From Amoebophrya sp. AT5.2 (taxonomy: Eukaryota; Sar; Dinophyceae; Syndiniales; Amoebophryaceae), in contig RXOD01004188.1 of the NCBI GenBank assembly GCA_005223375.1, positions 1-26,544 of the forward strand: a DNA stretch of 26,544 nt, read 5' to 3'. The position numbers and the translations under genes are program-made. How positions within the stretch are numbered: position 1 is the stretch's first letter; the number at the start of each line of letters is the position of its first letter. Below the pieces are notes generated by a model. It made no database searches. It was not told the origin of the DNA and saw nothing but the letters and a program-made list of their open reading frames with translations. This document shows positions 7,144 to 18,126 of the stretch, in pieces.

Positions 7144-10100
7144 ATGCTGCGTCGCTGCGGCTGGCTGCTGCACTCCCGCCGGCACTCCCTGCTGCACTCC
7201 CGCTGCTCCCCAACCCCCCCGCCGGCACTCCGCCGCCTCTCAACACGGACGAAAGGGACGAAAGTAGAACGGGGTAAAAATATTGCGGAACAACATCTTC
7301 AACAAGATGATAACAAGCTCCTGCAGCGGCAGCTCCTCCAGAACGCGAGCTTCCGCTTTCTCAAAAGCCGCGTGGATCGAGGCCCCGCCATGCAGCTGCT
7401 CCCCCTGCTCGACCATTCCAACCTGCTCGGCTTCCCGGGCGCATCAAAACCGAAAAACTCATCGCTGCTACAGGAGGTCCTCGCACAGAAAACGCAACTG
7501 ATGCTGCGGGAGGCCGATCTTGGGAATGTGAAGACCAATCTTGTTCACAGCAATGGAGGAAAAAGCAATACCAAACACCTCATCCACAGCGGCAACTTGG
7601 TGTTTCTGACCCGCGTGGGCGACTTCTACGAGGTGTGGGGGTACGACGCGGTGCTGGCGGTGCAATACGGAAACCTGAATGCGATGGGGGGGAAGCCGCG
7701 CGCGGGCTGTCCGCGCGGCAACGTGCAGCAGCTGCTGGACAGCCTGTGTCGGGAGGGACTCAAAGTTGCCGTGTACGAGGAAGGGTCGTCGGTTCCTTCC
7801 GTGCACGCGGAGGAGCCGCGGGAGGTCGACGTCGACAAATTTGTAGAACCGAGGGGCCCGAGGAATGCGAACGGGAACCCGAAGAACCATCGGTCGAGCC
7901 TGAAAAAGCGGTTTCTCGCCCAGATTGTGACGGCGGCGCAACCGACGTACGAGTTCGGGATGGACGCTACCGGGAGGCCGACACGGTCGCAATTGCCGCC
8001 CCGACCCGTTGTGGTGCTCGTGGTGAACAGAAGAAGTAACAATGCAAGCAGTTACGAGTACTGCGAGCTGTTTCTGGAGCAGCGGCAGCTGCGGCGGCTC
8101 GGCGGGCTGACGCGGGCGAGCGTGCGGGCCCAATTCGACAGGTGCCAGGGCACAAGCGGCGGCGCGGCGGCACTCGTGTGCTTCGACGGTCCTGCAAAAA
8201 TTGCATCGTCGAAGCACACAAGCGGCGCCGCGCCGCCGCTTGGGTGTACTGGCGGGAGTGCTGAGGTGCCGCCACCAGAAGCAGAAAGCGACGGTCTTCT
8301 TGATTTTCTCCTTCCGTACGCAGACGCGGCGAAGCTAACTCGGGCTCCTGGAGGCGGCTTCGTCGTGGTGGAAGCAAACTCGAGCGAAGCTGATGCTGAT
8401 CGTTTTTCCGGAGAATTCCATCACATCGCGCGGGCCTTGCGACTGCTCCAAATCGATGCCGACATCGCGACCTTCACGGAGACGACAGCAACGAAGTGGT
8501 CGAAGAAGGACGACATACCCACAACCACGAGCACATTGACATGCCAGCCGCCAGCACGTGCTCCCCGCGCGAAACTCGCCCCCCTCGGCGCCGGGGTCGC
8601 GCGCTTCCTTGGCTTGACCCACTCCACGAATTTCGGCAAGGACCTTTTTCAAAACAAGTCGGCCTCATCAATATCTTTTGAGGCCGGGTCGCCGCGGCTG
8701 GCCGAGCACCTTCTGCCGAAGAACAGTCCGGCGGCCGCCTATCGCTGGGCACAGGACTGGCTGCTGCTTCCGCCTCCGCCACAGCTCCGCGACGACTTCG
8801 TGCGAGTGGTTTCGGAATTCCGGCGCAACACCATCGAGCCGCTGCACGCGGCGGAGGACGCTTTTTCGGGGCTGCAGCTGGCGGCGGCGCTCGCAGAGAT
8901 GAAGACGAGTGCGTTCGGGAACCTACTTTCGCGAAAGACGCTTTTCGAAGGCCGCCCGGCGAGGTCGCTGCTGCCGCCAGCGACGTCGAGTGCACACCAC
9001 CACGAACGCGTAGAAGTAGATGAACTACTTCCGGAAATATGTACTTCTACGACAAGCACAAGCACTCTCCACTTGTCGCACCACTCTCCACAAAGCGTCG
9101 GGCAGCAGTTTGGGTCGCTGCGGAAGACGCTCACGGGTTTTCGACATCTCCTCGACCGCTTCGGCGCGGTGCGGAGACAGATCCTCTCCCTGGCAGCGTA
9201 CCAGAGCGGGGTTCGCGAATTCGTTGAAATGTTCGCGAATTCCGCGTGCTCGTTGACAACAAATTCGTTGAAAAAAGGACGTGGAAGTGCGGGAACATCG
9301 GGCGGCTCTGAGGCCAGTGACGCTGACGTGGCCGCAAAACTGGAACGCGAGCTGCGAGAAGTGCTTGCGACAGAAGAAGCTGGCAACGAGCGCGGCCACT
9401 TCGAAACTACGAGGGAGGGATCACAAGCGTCAGCAGCACTCCGAGACTTTTATGATGGGGCCAGCAGGCGTGGTTGTAAGTGGCTATTATACTTAGTTTG
9501 CCCTTCTTGTACTTTTAGGCTCTATCACCGCCAAGACGCTTGTGATTGGCGTGACTTGCTTACTTATGCTTCCCTTACGCCCCCACAGCTCTGGTCGTGC
9601 TGCCTGCCCCTACGTCTACGTCTAATCCCCACAATTGGGCATGATCTCTGAAAGTGAAACCGCCCCCGACCCCTTCGCGCCGGGTAGACTTCGGAGACAG
9701 GGCGCCTTGGTCGGCACTCGCCACCCGATAATTGGGGACCCGGCTTCGCATAGCACTTTTTGCCACTTCCTCACTACATACCTTCTGACCCCCTCATAAC
9801 ATTTTCGCCGTGCAGGAGGCGAACCTGAATTCGACCCAGATCAGTGTGGACCGGTCGCAGCTGTTCCTGGCGCGCGAGCGTCTGAAACAGCTTGTTGAAA
9901 AACGGGCGTGGAAAACAGTGTTCAAGCGTGGCGTGCGTTCGTTGCGCGACTTCGCACCGGAAGACGCTTCCGCGGCCACACTGGTTGATGACGCCTTGTA
10001 CGTGGTGGTGCAAAAGAGTAATAAGCTGCCAGCAAGGACACGATCACGAGCAAATGCAAATTATGCAAATAAAGTGGATGAAGCGGATGATGTTCTTGAC

Positions 10101-12155
10101 CGCGACGAGAAGCAGGATGATGCGCATGATCAATTACACAAGGCCTATGAAGTAGATCTCGGGCGTTTGTTACGTTTCGGGCACCGGCCGGACGAGCTTG
10201 TCGGGTTGGAGGAGCGCTACTTCGCCGCGCTGCGGGGCTGCGAGCGCGAGTGCATCGCGCGAGTGACCGAGGTCCACACGTTGCTGACGAAGCCGGAAAA
10301 CGCGCGCTTGCTGCAGTTCGCCGCACACGCGCTGGTGGCAGCGTCCGTCGCGAGCCTGCATGCGGAGGAGAGCCTGCGGAGGAACTGGCACCTGCCGACA
10401 TCCTCGGCGGAAGAATCGGAGACGGAGTCGCAACATTGGCGCATCGAGCTGAAGGGGCTGCGGCCATACTGGACGACACTGCCGGTTGGCAGCGGTTGTA
10501 CGACGACTGCGCAGACAAACGACATCGTACTCTCAAATTTCACCGCCAAAACGTTGGAGAACGGTACTAGTGCGGAAACTACGGGAGTCCGGAGAGCATC
10601 TGAGAAATCTTCCCTCGTCCACGTCCACAAGGCTTCGGAGGTCGAAAACTGCAACGTCGACGAAGGCGGCCCCGACGGGCCGCACCCGCTGCAACATATT
10701 AGCTCCAAACTAGTCCTCCTGACCGCTCCCAACGCCAGCGGCAAGAGTTGTTTGCTGCGTTCCCTCCTGGCCACCATCCTGCTGCACGCCTGCGGGTTCT
10801 ACTGCCCAGTTGCACAACACTCGTCCGTCCAGAATGTGAGTTTCGATTCGCTCCTCGCGTTTCACCCGACGGGCGACTGCGTGCTGGAGAACAAGAGCGC
10901 GTTTGAAAACGAAGTGAGCCACATGGCGGAACTTTTGGAGGTGGTCGATCAGGATCAACAGGATCACCAGGATCAAGAAATAACTTCATCATGCGGACGT
11001 CGTGGTCGAGGAGGAAGTTTTCTCGTGATCGACGAGTTCGGGCGGGGCACGTCCGCCCAAGAGGCGAGCTGTCTCGCGACGGCACTCCTGGAGTGGCTGG
11101 CGGCGACCGCGGAGAAGAGGAAAAAACCAGTATGCGCCATCTTCGCCACGCACCTGCACGAGATGTACGGGTTGCTGGACGATGATCTTCTTCTTCATAA
11201 GGACCACCTCCACCTCGACTACTGGAAGATGGCGGCCGACTACAGCTACCGGGTGGAGCCGGGTCGCTGCCACGACTCGGAGGCGCTGCGCGCGTGCCGA
11301 GGACATCATGGCAAGGGGGGCACATCCCTGCCGCTTTCGTTGACCACGCGGGCGGAGGCGCTACTGAAGGAGGTACGACGAGGTGGAAAACTAGATGGCC
11401 TAACGAGCCTGAAGACGGCCGCCACACCGGGTCGTCAAATTGATGGTGCGCAAGAAGTAGAAGTACTAGAAGTAGAAGTACACGACGAGGCAGAGCCTGC
11501 CGCTGGGCCGCCTGGGGCGGCTGAATTACAAGAGGGTAGAGCTCCGCGAGCAGCTGGACCTCGGAGCGCCGTCATCCACGACGAGGACTCTAAAGAGGCT
11601 CCTTCCGACGTCGAAATAATAGACCAGCGTCTCGACAGCGTGCGAGAAGTCCTCCGCCGCACGCTTGGCGCAGTACAAGACTGGGGGGGGTCCCGACACG
11701 AAAGCTGCTCTCCAGCTCCTGTCGCGATTGTGGACCTAATGCCCAAGCAGAAACCGCCAGCACTTCTTTCCGCGGGCTGCTGTGTGTACGTGTTAGAAAT
11801 TCCACCTTCTACACGACCTGGACCTTGTAGTTCCACCACTTCCAACGACCCCGGCCCCGCCTACTGCAGCTACTACGTCGGCGAGACCACTTCCCTGCGG
11901 CAGCGGCTTACGTATCATGGGCGCACGAAGAAGTGGGGCCGCGCTTTAATCGCCCCCGTGGGCGACCGCAGTGCCGCACAGTGGATCGAGACGTCGCTGA
12001 TTCAGGAGTTGACCGCGCAAAACTTTCCGATGTTTTCGAAGGCGGACGGGCGGCGGAGGGCGCTTGTGGTGCCAGGGAGTGCTGGGGGGCGGACCACGCG
12101 GAGGGATCCGGCGGGCAGTGGAGGGAATAATAATCGTTCTTTGTACAGTGTTTGA
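7144..12155 (+). CDS. MSH1: MSH1-type MutS homologue with GIY-YIG domain
   Basis: Two long exons (7144 to about 9475 or 9588, and 9816-12155) give roughly 1,560 residues, longer than plant MSH1 (about 1,120) because of low-complexity insertions. ATG 7144 starts an Arg-rich stretch without acidic residues (MLRRCGWLLHSRRHSLLHSR), typical of a mitochondrial presequence. The mismatch-recognition domain carries LTRVGDFYEVWGYDAVL with DFYE at residues 160-163. The ATPase domain has Walker A TAPNASGKS (10722-10748), Walker B LVIDEFGRGTS (11022-11054) and FATHLHEMYGLL after it. The C-terminus is a GIY-YIG nuclease-like domain: CCVYVLE at 11778, YYVGETTSLRQRL at 11871, and WIETSLI near 11980. This order is that of plant MSH1, which suppresses recombination and mutation in organelle DNA. 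The first Gly of the P-loop is Ala here. The central splice is unresolved. ATG 7054 in frame is an alternative start but would bury the presequence. Confidence 0.9.
8151..8244. repeat. Long inverted repeat inside the MSH1 exon
   Basis: Arms 8151-8188 and 8207-8244 (38 bp each) are inverted copies matching at 34 of 38 positions, with 13 perfect base pairs (CGTCGAAGCACAC and complement) next to the 18-nt loop. The segment encodes a Gly/Ala/Ser-rich stretch between the first MutS domain and the core, where family members vary in length. Confidence 0.85.
9476..9815 (+). other. Unresolved intron region in the MSH1 gene
   Basis: A perfect donor GTAAGT stands at 9476, and good acceptors at 9588 (CGCCCCCACAG) and 9815 (TTTTCGCCGTGCAG). 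Using 9476 with 9815 breaks the frame (exon 1 ends in phase 1, exon 2 starts in phase 0). Two solutions remain. One is a microexon after 9588 that restores phase. The other is that exon 1 reads on to the in-phase CAG at 9586-9588 and a 227-bp non-GT intron (9589-9815), again bordered by CAG on both sides, is removed. A sequencing indel is also possible. Confidence 0.5.
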
Positions 12156-13469
12156 GGGGTTCTGAAGCCTGATGGCTCCTCGTTATTGCACAGTGATGTA
12201 GATTCATGTATGGCACGAAAGATGTATATTGATGATGTACCTGAAGATGGACCGTGGTTTCTGAACAGATGATAAGATTCTCACCGCGACCACACCTCTG
12301 GCCTCGGATTCCGGAGGTCGAGTACCGATCGCGCGGGGACGTGAATGTTTTGTCTCCTCTCCGTTTGACTTTCACTTTCACACGATGGCATGAATCAGTC
12401 GATGTTTGGATGTGACGAACCACCGGCGGCGTCCGGGGCCACCCAGCGCCAGCAGCTGTTCGCTTCAGAGAAAATGAAAAAGGTGAACCCGCCAAAATCG
12501 CATGCCTCTTAAAGAACGGCCATGACCACCAGAGAGTGAGGAAAACGCTGAAGCGTTGCATCAACAGTACCAAGAAACAGGTACTGACGCTAAATCACGA
12601 AGACGCGAGAACAAGAGTCGTTGCACTCGTAGCTCCTGGCGAAACTGTAACTGATCCGCGTCCCACGGAGGTCGAGCTTTCGCGTTCTGCCTTAAGTTGG
12701 ATCCTCATCCTACCGAGTCGCACAGCACCAGTACCAGTTTCGACGCTGACGCACGGTGATCGCGGGGGTAAGCACTTCAGAAATAATAAACAAATGTTAC
12801 ATGCACACCACATCTACAGCCCTAGACAATCCCGTGTACCATGAAGACAACATCTGGACAGCAGGAACAGGCTGCGCACACAACATCACCGAGCGCGACG
12901 GTGATGTTGTATGCGCAGCCCTAGACAGGCTCTCGCTTTTGCTTTGGTAGTTCCCCAAACGGAAACGCTGACAGTTCCCCATAAAAGAGTGATACACACG
13001 CATAATTTCCATGACTTTCACGCATAGGCGTTTTTGTCGATTCTGTTTCATTCTGATTGAATGCATAGCGACGAAAGGCTCGACCCTCGCTGCCGCGGTG
13101 CGCAAGAATGTCTACTCCCGTTTCTTGATTTTTTTGATTTTTTAGTGACGCCAACAAAAATACGCAACGCTAGTTTTGTTTTGACCTTTTGCCTCTGTAC
13201 ACAGAAGACCATTGGATAAAAAATGTTTTGTACACCTTCACCTACACGGTAAGTATTGCCACCTCCTTTACCTCCACCCTTCGCTCTGGCTCTCTACGCG
13301 CCAGCGAACCTGTGACAACTATTCCGAGCACGTATACGCCTGCTTGCCTTTATTCGAACGCCCCGCGCCGCCGGCACCGCCCACGCAAGCCGGACACGAC
13401 TTTCATTTTGCTCCGGCGACCGTGAGCATCAGCACCACACTGTCCGCATCCTCTCAAATGCAGGTCAAC
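12156..13469. other. Intergenic region and 5' leader of the PH-domain gene
   Basis: No convincing coding region lies between the MSH1 stop and ATG 13470; ORFs such as 11908-12573 minus have random-looking translations. The right end probably contains an untranslated first exon with a GT-AG intron at 13249-13463: donor ACG|GTAAGTATT and acceptor CAAATGCAG|GTC. AGCCCTAGACA occurs twice (about 12819 and 12916), around a long hairpin. Confidence 0.5.
12870..12920. repeat. Inverted repeat: 22-bp arms, 7-nt loop
   Basis: Arms 12870-12891 and 12899-12920 are reverse complements at 21 of 22 positions (left arm starts GGCTGCGCACACAACATC). The loop is AGCGCGA. It lies in the intergenic DNA upstream of the PH-domain gene. 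Confidence 0.9.
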
Positions 13470-16400
13470 ATGATTTCATCTCAGTCTTCAAGAGATGCGC
13501 AGCCACAGCCCCAACAAGAACCCGGCTGGGGCTGTGGCCAGTCGGTTTCGTCAACGTCTCCGTACGTCCACGGTGAGGAGGATTTTATCCTGCCGACTGT
13601 CGGCGTGCCTCCTGTTCTCCTCGGAGGAAGAAGTTCGGCAGCGGCCAGCTCTACTTCATCTGCCGACGCGGCTGCAGAGATATCGCTCGAAGAAGTGGTG
13701 CTAGGGTGGATACACGACACGATCGTGCACGGATTGCAGGCCGCAGGAAAGAAAGTACATCCATCTCCATGTTGATGCTCCTGCTCGCTCCACAAGATAC
13801 TTTTTTTGAAGTTCCTGCTGTGACGCTGGGCTGTCGCGCTGCAACCTTGAGTTGGTCCGAAGCTTTGGCTCACGGCTTAGGCGGGTGCCCAAGCGACACC
13901 AAGTTATTAAGCCCGGGCGTGGCTATGGCTCCAGCTGTAGTTATTCTCACAACTTCTTATTCATTGGAATCTACTCTAGCCCGTGAATCCCGCAGCAACA
14001 AAAATTATCGCGGTCCAATCGATCGCTCCCACGACTCATGATCGACCGATCAGGTTCGTCAGCGCATGAAGGACACGCTGCCGGATTTCGGGCTCCCACC
14101 GAAGCACCGGCTGCGTCTGCGGCATTTGAGCGACGGGAGACTGTTGCTGGTCTTGCTGCAATCCATCGACATACGTTTGTGCAAATCCGCCAGCGCGATC
14201 GCAGTCGGGCGACTAGGCCAATTCCAGCATGGCTGCCGCCGACTCAGCATACCCGGCACCGAAATCCTGCAGACCGCCGACATCTACCCAGCGCCAGCGA
14301 AAAACCCAAGTACTTATAGTACAAGTACCTGCTTGTGCTTTACTTGCTCATGCTCTTCGTCTTCTACTCTCTTCCACTTCATCGCTTCTTGCTCTTGGTC
14401 TTCTTGCTCGACTCTCTTATAACTCATCGTCGACTGAGTAAAACCGATGGTGATTAAACTCCGTTACTCACGTTGCAGACCGAGTACAACTACACTTACT
14501 CAACAGGGCGCGTCTTGTACTCCGTCTGTCACGTGCACGACGCGTTGCCGGCTAGTTGGCAGGGTCCGCGGATGCTCCGCAAAGTCGCGCGCGCATCCCA
14601 GCTGCATCCACCGCCGCACCTTTGGGGAAGCTGCGGGGCCGCGGGCAGAGGGACGTCAGCGTCGCTGTTGGAAGACCAGGTGGACTGCTGCTTGGAACAT
14701 GAGGCCGAGCAGCGCGCCGCGGCGGCGCGGCGGCGACAGCTGCAGTTGGTGGGGCGAAGCGCGTGTGGCGGGGACCCAGTGTCGACGCGGCGCAGGGTGG
14801 TGCGCAAGGTGAAGATAAAAAGCTGCACTTCATCCTCATCGTCAGTAAGCACGTCAACAGGCACGTCGAGTTCCTCCTCGTCCGCAGCACGTACAAAGAC
14901 AAAGGCCGACCCCGACGACCCGCCTGAGGACACCACGGCGCAGCTGCTGGGGGGAGGAACGGAAAAATCTTGTTTTTCGGCGGAGCAGAAAAATACCGAC
15001 AGGGATGAGCAGGACGAAGATGATGACTACTACTGCTACGTGTCAGAGTCCTCCAACGACGAGGACGGCGGGGGGCTAGAACAAGACGGTGATGAAGAAA
15101 ATCCCCGGTTGATGATGCTGGTGCCAACTATGTCTGCTCCCGTGGTTCCGCGGGTGAGCACTTGCTGCGACGTAGGAGTTCGGGGAGTTCGAGAAGATGA
15201 AGGCATCCAGCCCGCCACTTCCGATATTTCGTCCGCGTTGCCCGTCAGCGGCCAGACAACATCGACAGGGGGCTCCTCGATTGACACATCATCTCGATCA
15301 GCAGATTCTGCTGATCGAGATGATGTAGGAGGTGACCACGACACGACGAGCGCCTTCGGAGGTCCCTTATCTGCCGTCCTTCCGGCCTCTTTTTCTGCTC
15401 CGAATCAGATTCTGCAACAAGATGTTGAAAATAAGGACACGGAATCGGCGCATAGCGAGGTCGACCCAGCGGAGCGGGCGTACCGCGAATACCTGCAGCG
15501 TTGCTGGGGGAAAAACGGCGCCGCTTCCGCCTCCACCGCGCCGGCAGGAGGCGCGGCCGAAAGGGCAGTGGCTAAGAGCAGACACGATCAGGTGTTGCAA
15601 ATACTCCACCGCAAGCAGACGGCCGACCCCCTCCTCGGCTTCCGCGCCTTCCAATGCCCATCCGCATTCACGACGGCCTCGAAGAAAGCCAGCAAGATCC
15701 CACCGGCGAGAAGCAAAACTCGACCGCGAGATGACGCAAAATCTTGTTCCTCGTCGGGTGGAGAGAATACCTCCAGCGACGCAGAGGCGGACGAGGCGGC
15801 AGGGGGTCTGGAGGGAGTCCGAGGACTGGAAGTAGACCAAGCCTACCAAGCCTTGCCTGGCCCCTTTCGTGCAGTAGATGTAGATGAGCTGGCCAAAAAA
15901 GACGAGGGACTGCAGCCAGTCGTGCCTGATGGTCAGGTGCAGCCTTCGCCGGCAACGACGGCCGGGCCGTCACCCATTGCAGCAACCGAGCCGTCGCCCA
16001 TTACGGCAACTACGCAGCCTTCTCCGGTCGAATGCGACTCGATGACCGGCGACGACTCAGTTGCCGTCGATGACGGCGCAGAAGTTCCCGAGCAGGTAGT
16101 TGACGTTGACGCAGCAGCCAATGCCAATCCGCCCCTGATGTCTCTTGAGGATTTCCTGTTGATCGATCGCCCGGTGGATTCCGGCTGTCGGACAGGAGCA
16201 GTAACTAGGAGTACGGTCAGCGAGGCGGACGCGGAATATGAGACCCTGGTCACGGCCCCCGGGGTCTCGATCCTCCCACCCTTGGTCGGTCGGACCAACC
16301 TGCTGGAGAACACTCTTCAGCGGACTGGTGTGCAGCTCTCCTTCGGAGGTGGTAGGCAAGATCGTGAAGATGAAACCGGCGGCGGAGCTGGAGCTGGGGC

Positions 16401-18126
16401 TGGTGGATCATCAGGAGCAGGAGTTGTGTGGGGGAATGCAAATTTGAACTTTCCGTCCCAACAGCTCGCAATCACGCCCGGGGAAACGCCGTCGAGTAGC
16501 ACAGTAGCCAGCAGCTCGCAGCGCTACCCCGTCTCGCTGAATGGAACCTCCTACAGGAGCTGTAGTGGAGCAGCTGAAGAGGTGGACGATGCTGCACAGC
16601 GACGAATTGGTCGCGGTGCTTCGGTTCATGATCGGTCCCGTCCTCCCGGTGGCGTTTGTCGCGCACCATCAACATCCGTGGCCACACGAAGAGAAAAACC
16701 GGTCTCAGATGAATCTCCGGACTCCGACGAGGACCGAAACCGGTACAGTGCGTCGCCTGCTCGTCCTCAAGAGGAAGAACTAGAACAGCTGCGAGCGGCT
16801 GCGGCTCGCTCAACTCCCAATTCCCACGACCTGGCAGACCACGCCCTGCGCGACGAAAAGACACCACCTCAGACACCAACATCTCACAGAAGGTCGCGCA
16901 GATCCGACGAGCACGTCCCGAGGACACCAATCCGAAGAACCCCCACGGACTCGTCCTCCAACATCCTCGAGACCCCCAGACCGCTGCAGGACCATGAAGA
17001 TCAAGATAGCGAAGGTGGATCCCCCATAAATGACAGGATAAGCGCGTTGTCGTGGATGGAGGCGGAGTTGCCGAGTTGCAAGGGGTGGCTGACGAAAAAG
17101 GCGGTGACTTCGGGGGGCACGTACCAGTACCAGTGGCGATGGACCGTGCTGGACCGCTGCGTGCTGAGTTTTTGGGACACCGAGGAAGACTGGGAAAACG
17201 GGAGACCGTGCGAAGATCAACTCAACTTTTTCGCCGTGGTGAAGGGATCCGATCGGGGCGTTGGCGCGGGGAGCGATGGAGAAGAAGAAAATCCTAGCGG
17301 GGAGGAGAGTCATGCCTCAGGGTCGGGAGGAGTCCGTGTGGTATCTATTCGTGTAGCTATGTTTGTAGAGTACCTGCTACGCTGGGGCTGGGGCTGGTTT
17401 CTTTGACATTTGATTTTTCCCGATACCATGTCGCAATACATCAAGGCAGTGAATGTTTTATGAAACTCTGCTACTGCATTTCTGTTTCTCTTTCTTTTTC
17501 ATCACACTCACTTCAACAAGTACAAGATGATGAACATTGATTTTGCGAACGATAATTTCCACAACAACTTTCTGCAGCGGCTCCGTGCCGACGCGTCGGG
17601 CGGTAAGTTTTCGGTGATCACCTCCCCCTCTTTTTCGTCGTCCTCTGCGCGATCGTCTTCGTTGCAGCTGGCTTGTGCCGAACCGGATTCGGACACGTCT
17701 CATGCCGAGCGCGAGCAGTGGGCCTCCTTGCTCGCTCTCCACGCGGCGGTCGCGAGCACTCTGCGAAGCCAGCTCTTCGCCGAGATCATCACCGAGGATG
17801 TAGAAGACGTTGATGCGAGTTGTGAACGTGATCATAACGTTAACGACGATGAATCAGAATCGCCAGAGGAGCAGCTGCGCAACGTGCTGCGGCACTCGCC
17901 CTTCGAACTGCTGGAAGATCTATTTGTGGAGAAAAGCCTGTGTCGCGCCTGCTTCGACGCTGCGGCCTACGAAATGGAGGTCGAGGAGGACCAGAGCGAG
18001 AGCTGCGGGGGGGACGCGAGTTGTCAACAAGGTCAACAGGGCGGCAAAAGAACCCACCAGCTGCACTGGTCATCTACGGAAACCCGCGGGGAGGACGCAG
18101 AAAACAGCCGGCTGCCGCCAGGATGA
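13470..18126 (+). CDS. Large PH-domain protein, possible CH-like N-terminus
   Basis: Proposed exons are 13470-13754, 14054-14272, 14479-17340 and 17521-18126, joining in frame to about 1,323 residues. The first and third coding introns are GT-AG (GTACATCC at 13755; GTATCTAT at 17341). The second has no usable GT and lies between in-frame TGCAGACCG repeats. Near the N-terminus, EEVVLGWIHDTIVHGL followed by LSDGRLLLVLLQSI loosely recalls a calponin-homology-type helical domain; this is weak. The long middle (about 14750-17040) is disordered: acidic, Ser, Thr, Pro and Gly rich. The PH domain is split by the last intron: CKGWLTKKAVTSGGTYQYQW, RWTVLDRCVLSFWDTEEDW, NFFAVVKG in exon 3, and KFSVIT, SLQLACAEPDSDTSHAEREQ, WASLLALHAA in exon 4, where the latter is the closing helix. 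It probably binds a phosphoinositide or a protein at a membrane. An alternative exon 4 start is 17527, also in frame. Confidence 0.7.
13502..13538. repeat. 12-bp inverted repeat in the first PH-gene exon
   Basis: GCCACAGCCCCA at 13502-13513 is perfectly complementary to TGGGGCTGTGGC at 13527-13538, with a 13-nt loop. It encodes the Pro/Gln-rich segment near the N-terminus (QPQPQQEPGWGCG). Confidence 0.8.
14273..14478 (+). other. Non-GT intron 2 of the PH-domain gene
   Basis: TGCAGACCG occurs at 14268-14276 and 14474-14482, 206 bp apart, in the same codon phase of the two flanking ORFs (CTG CAG ACC and TTG CAG ACC). Removing one copy gives TEILQTEYNYTY. The GTACTT donors at 14310 and nearby GTs all end exon 2 in phase 1 and do not fit the phase-0 acceptor at 14478. 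If cut after CAG the intron is AC-AG. Confidence 0.6.
15286..15326. repeat. 41-bp palindrome in coding DNA
   Basis: Two perfectly complementary 20-bp arms (15286-15305, ACATCATCTCGATCAGCAGA, and 15307-15326) flank a single T. It lies in the disordered middle of the PH-domain protein and encodes a Ser/Asp/Arg-rich run (TSSRSADSADRDDV). It has almost no loop, unlike the other hairpins here. Confidence 0.9.
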
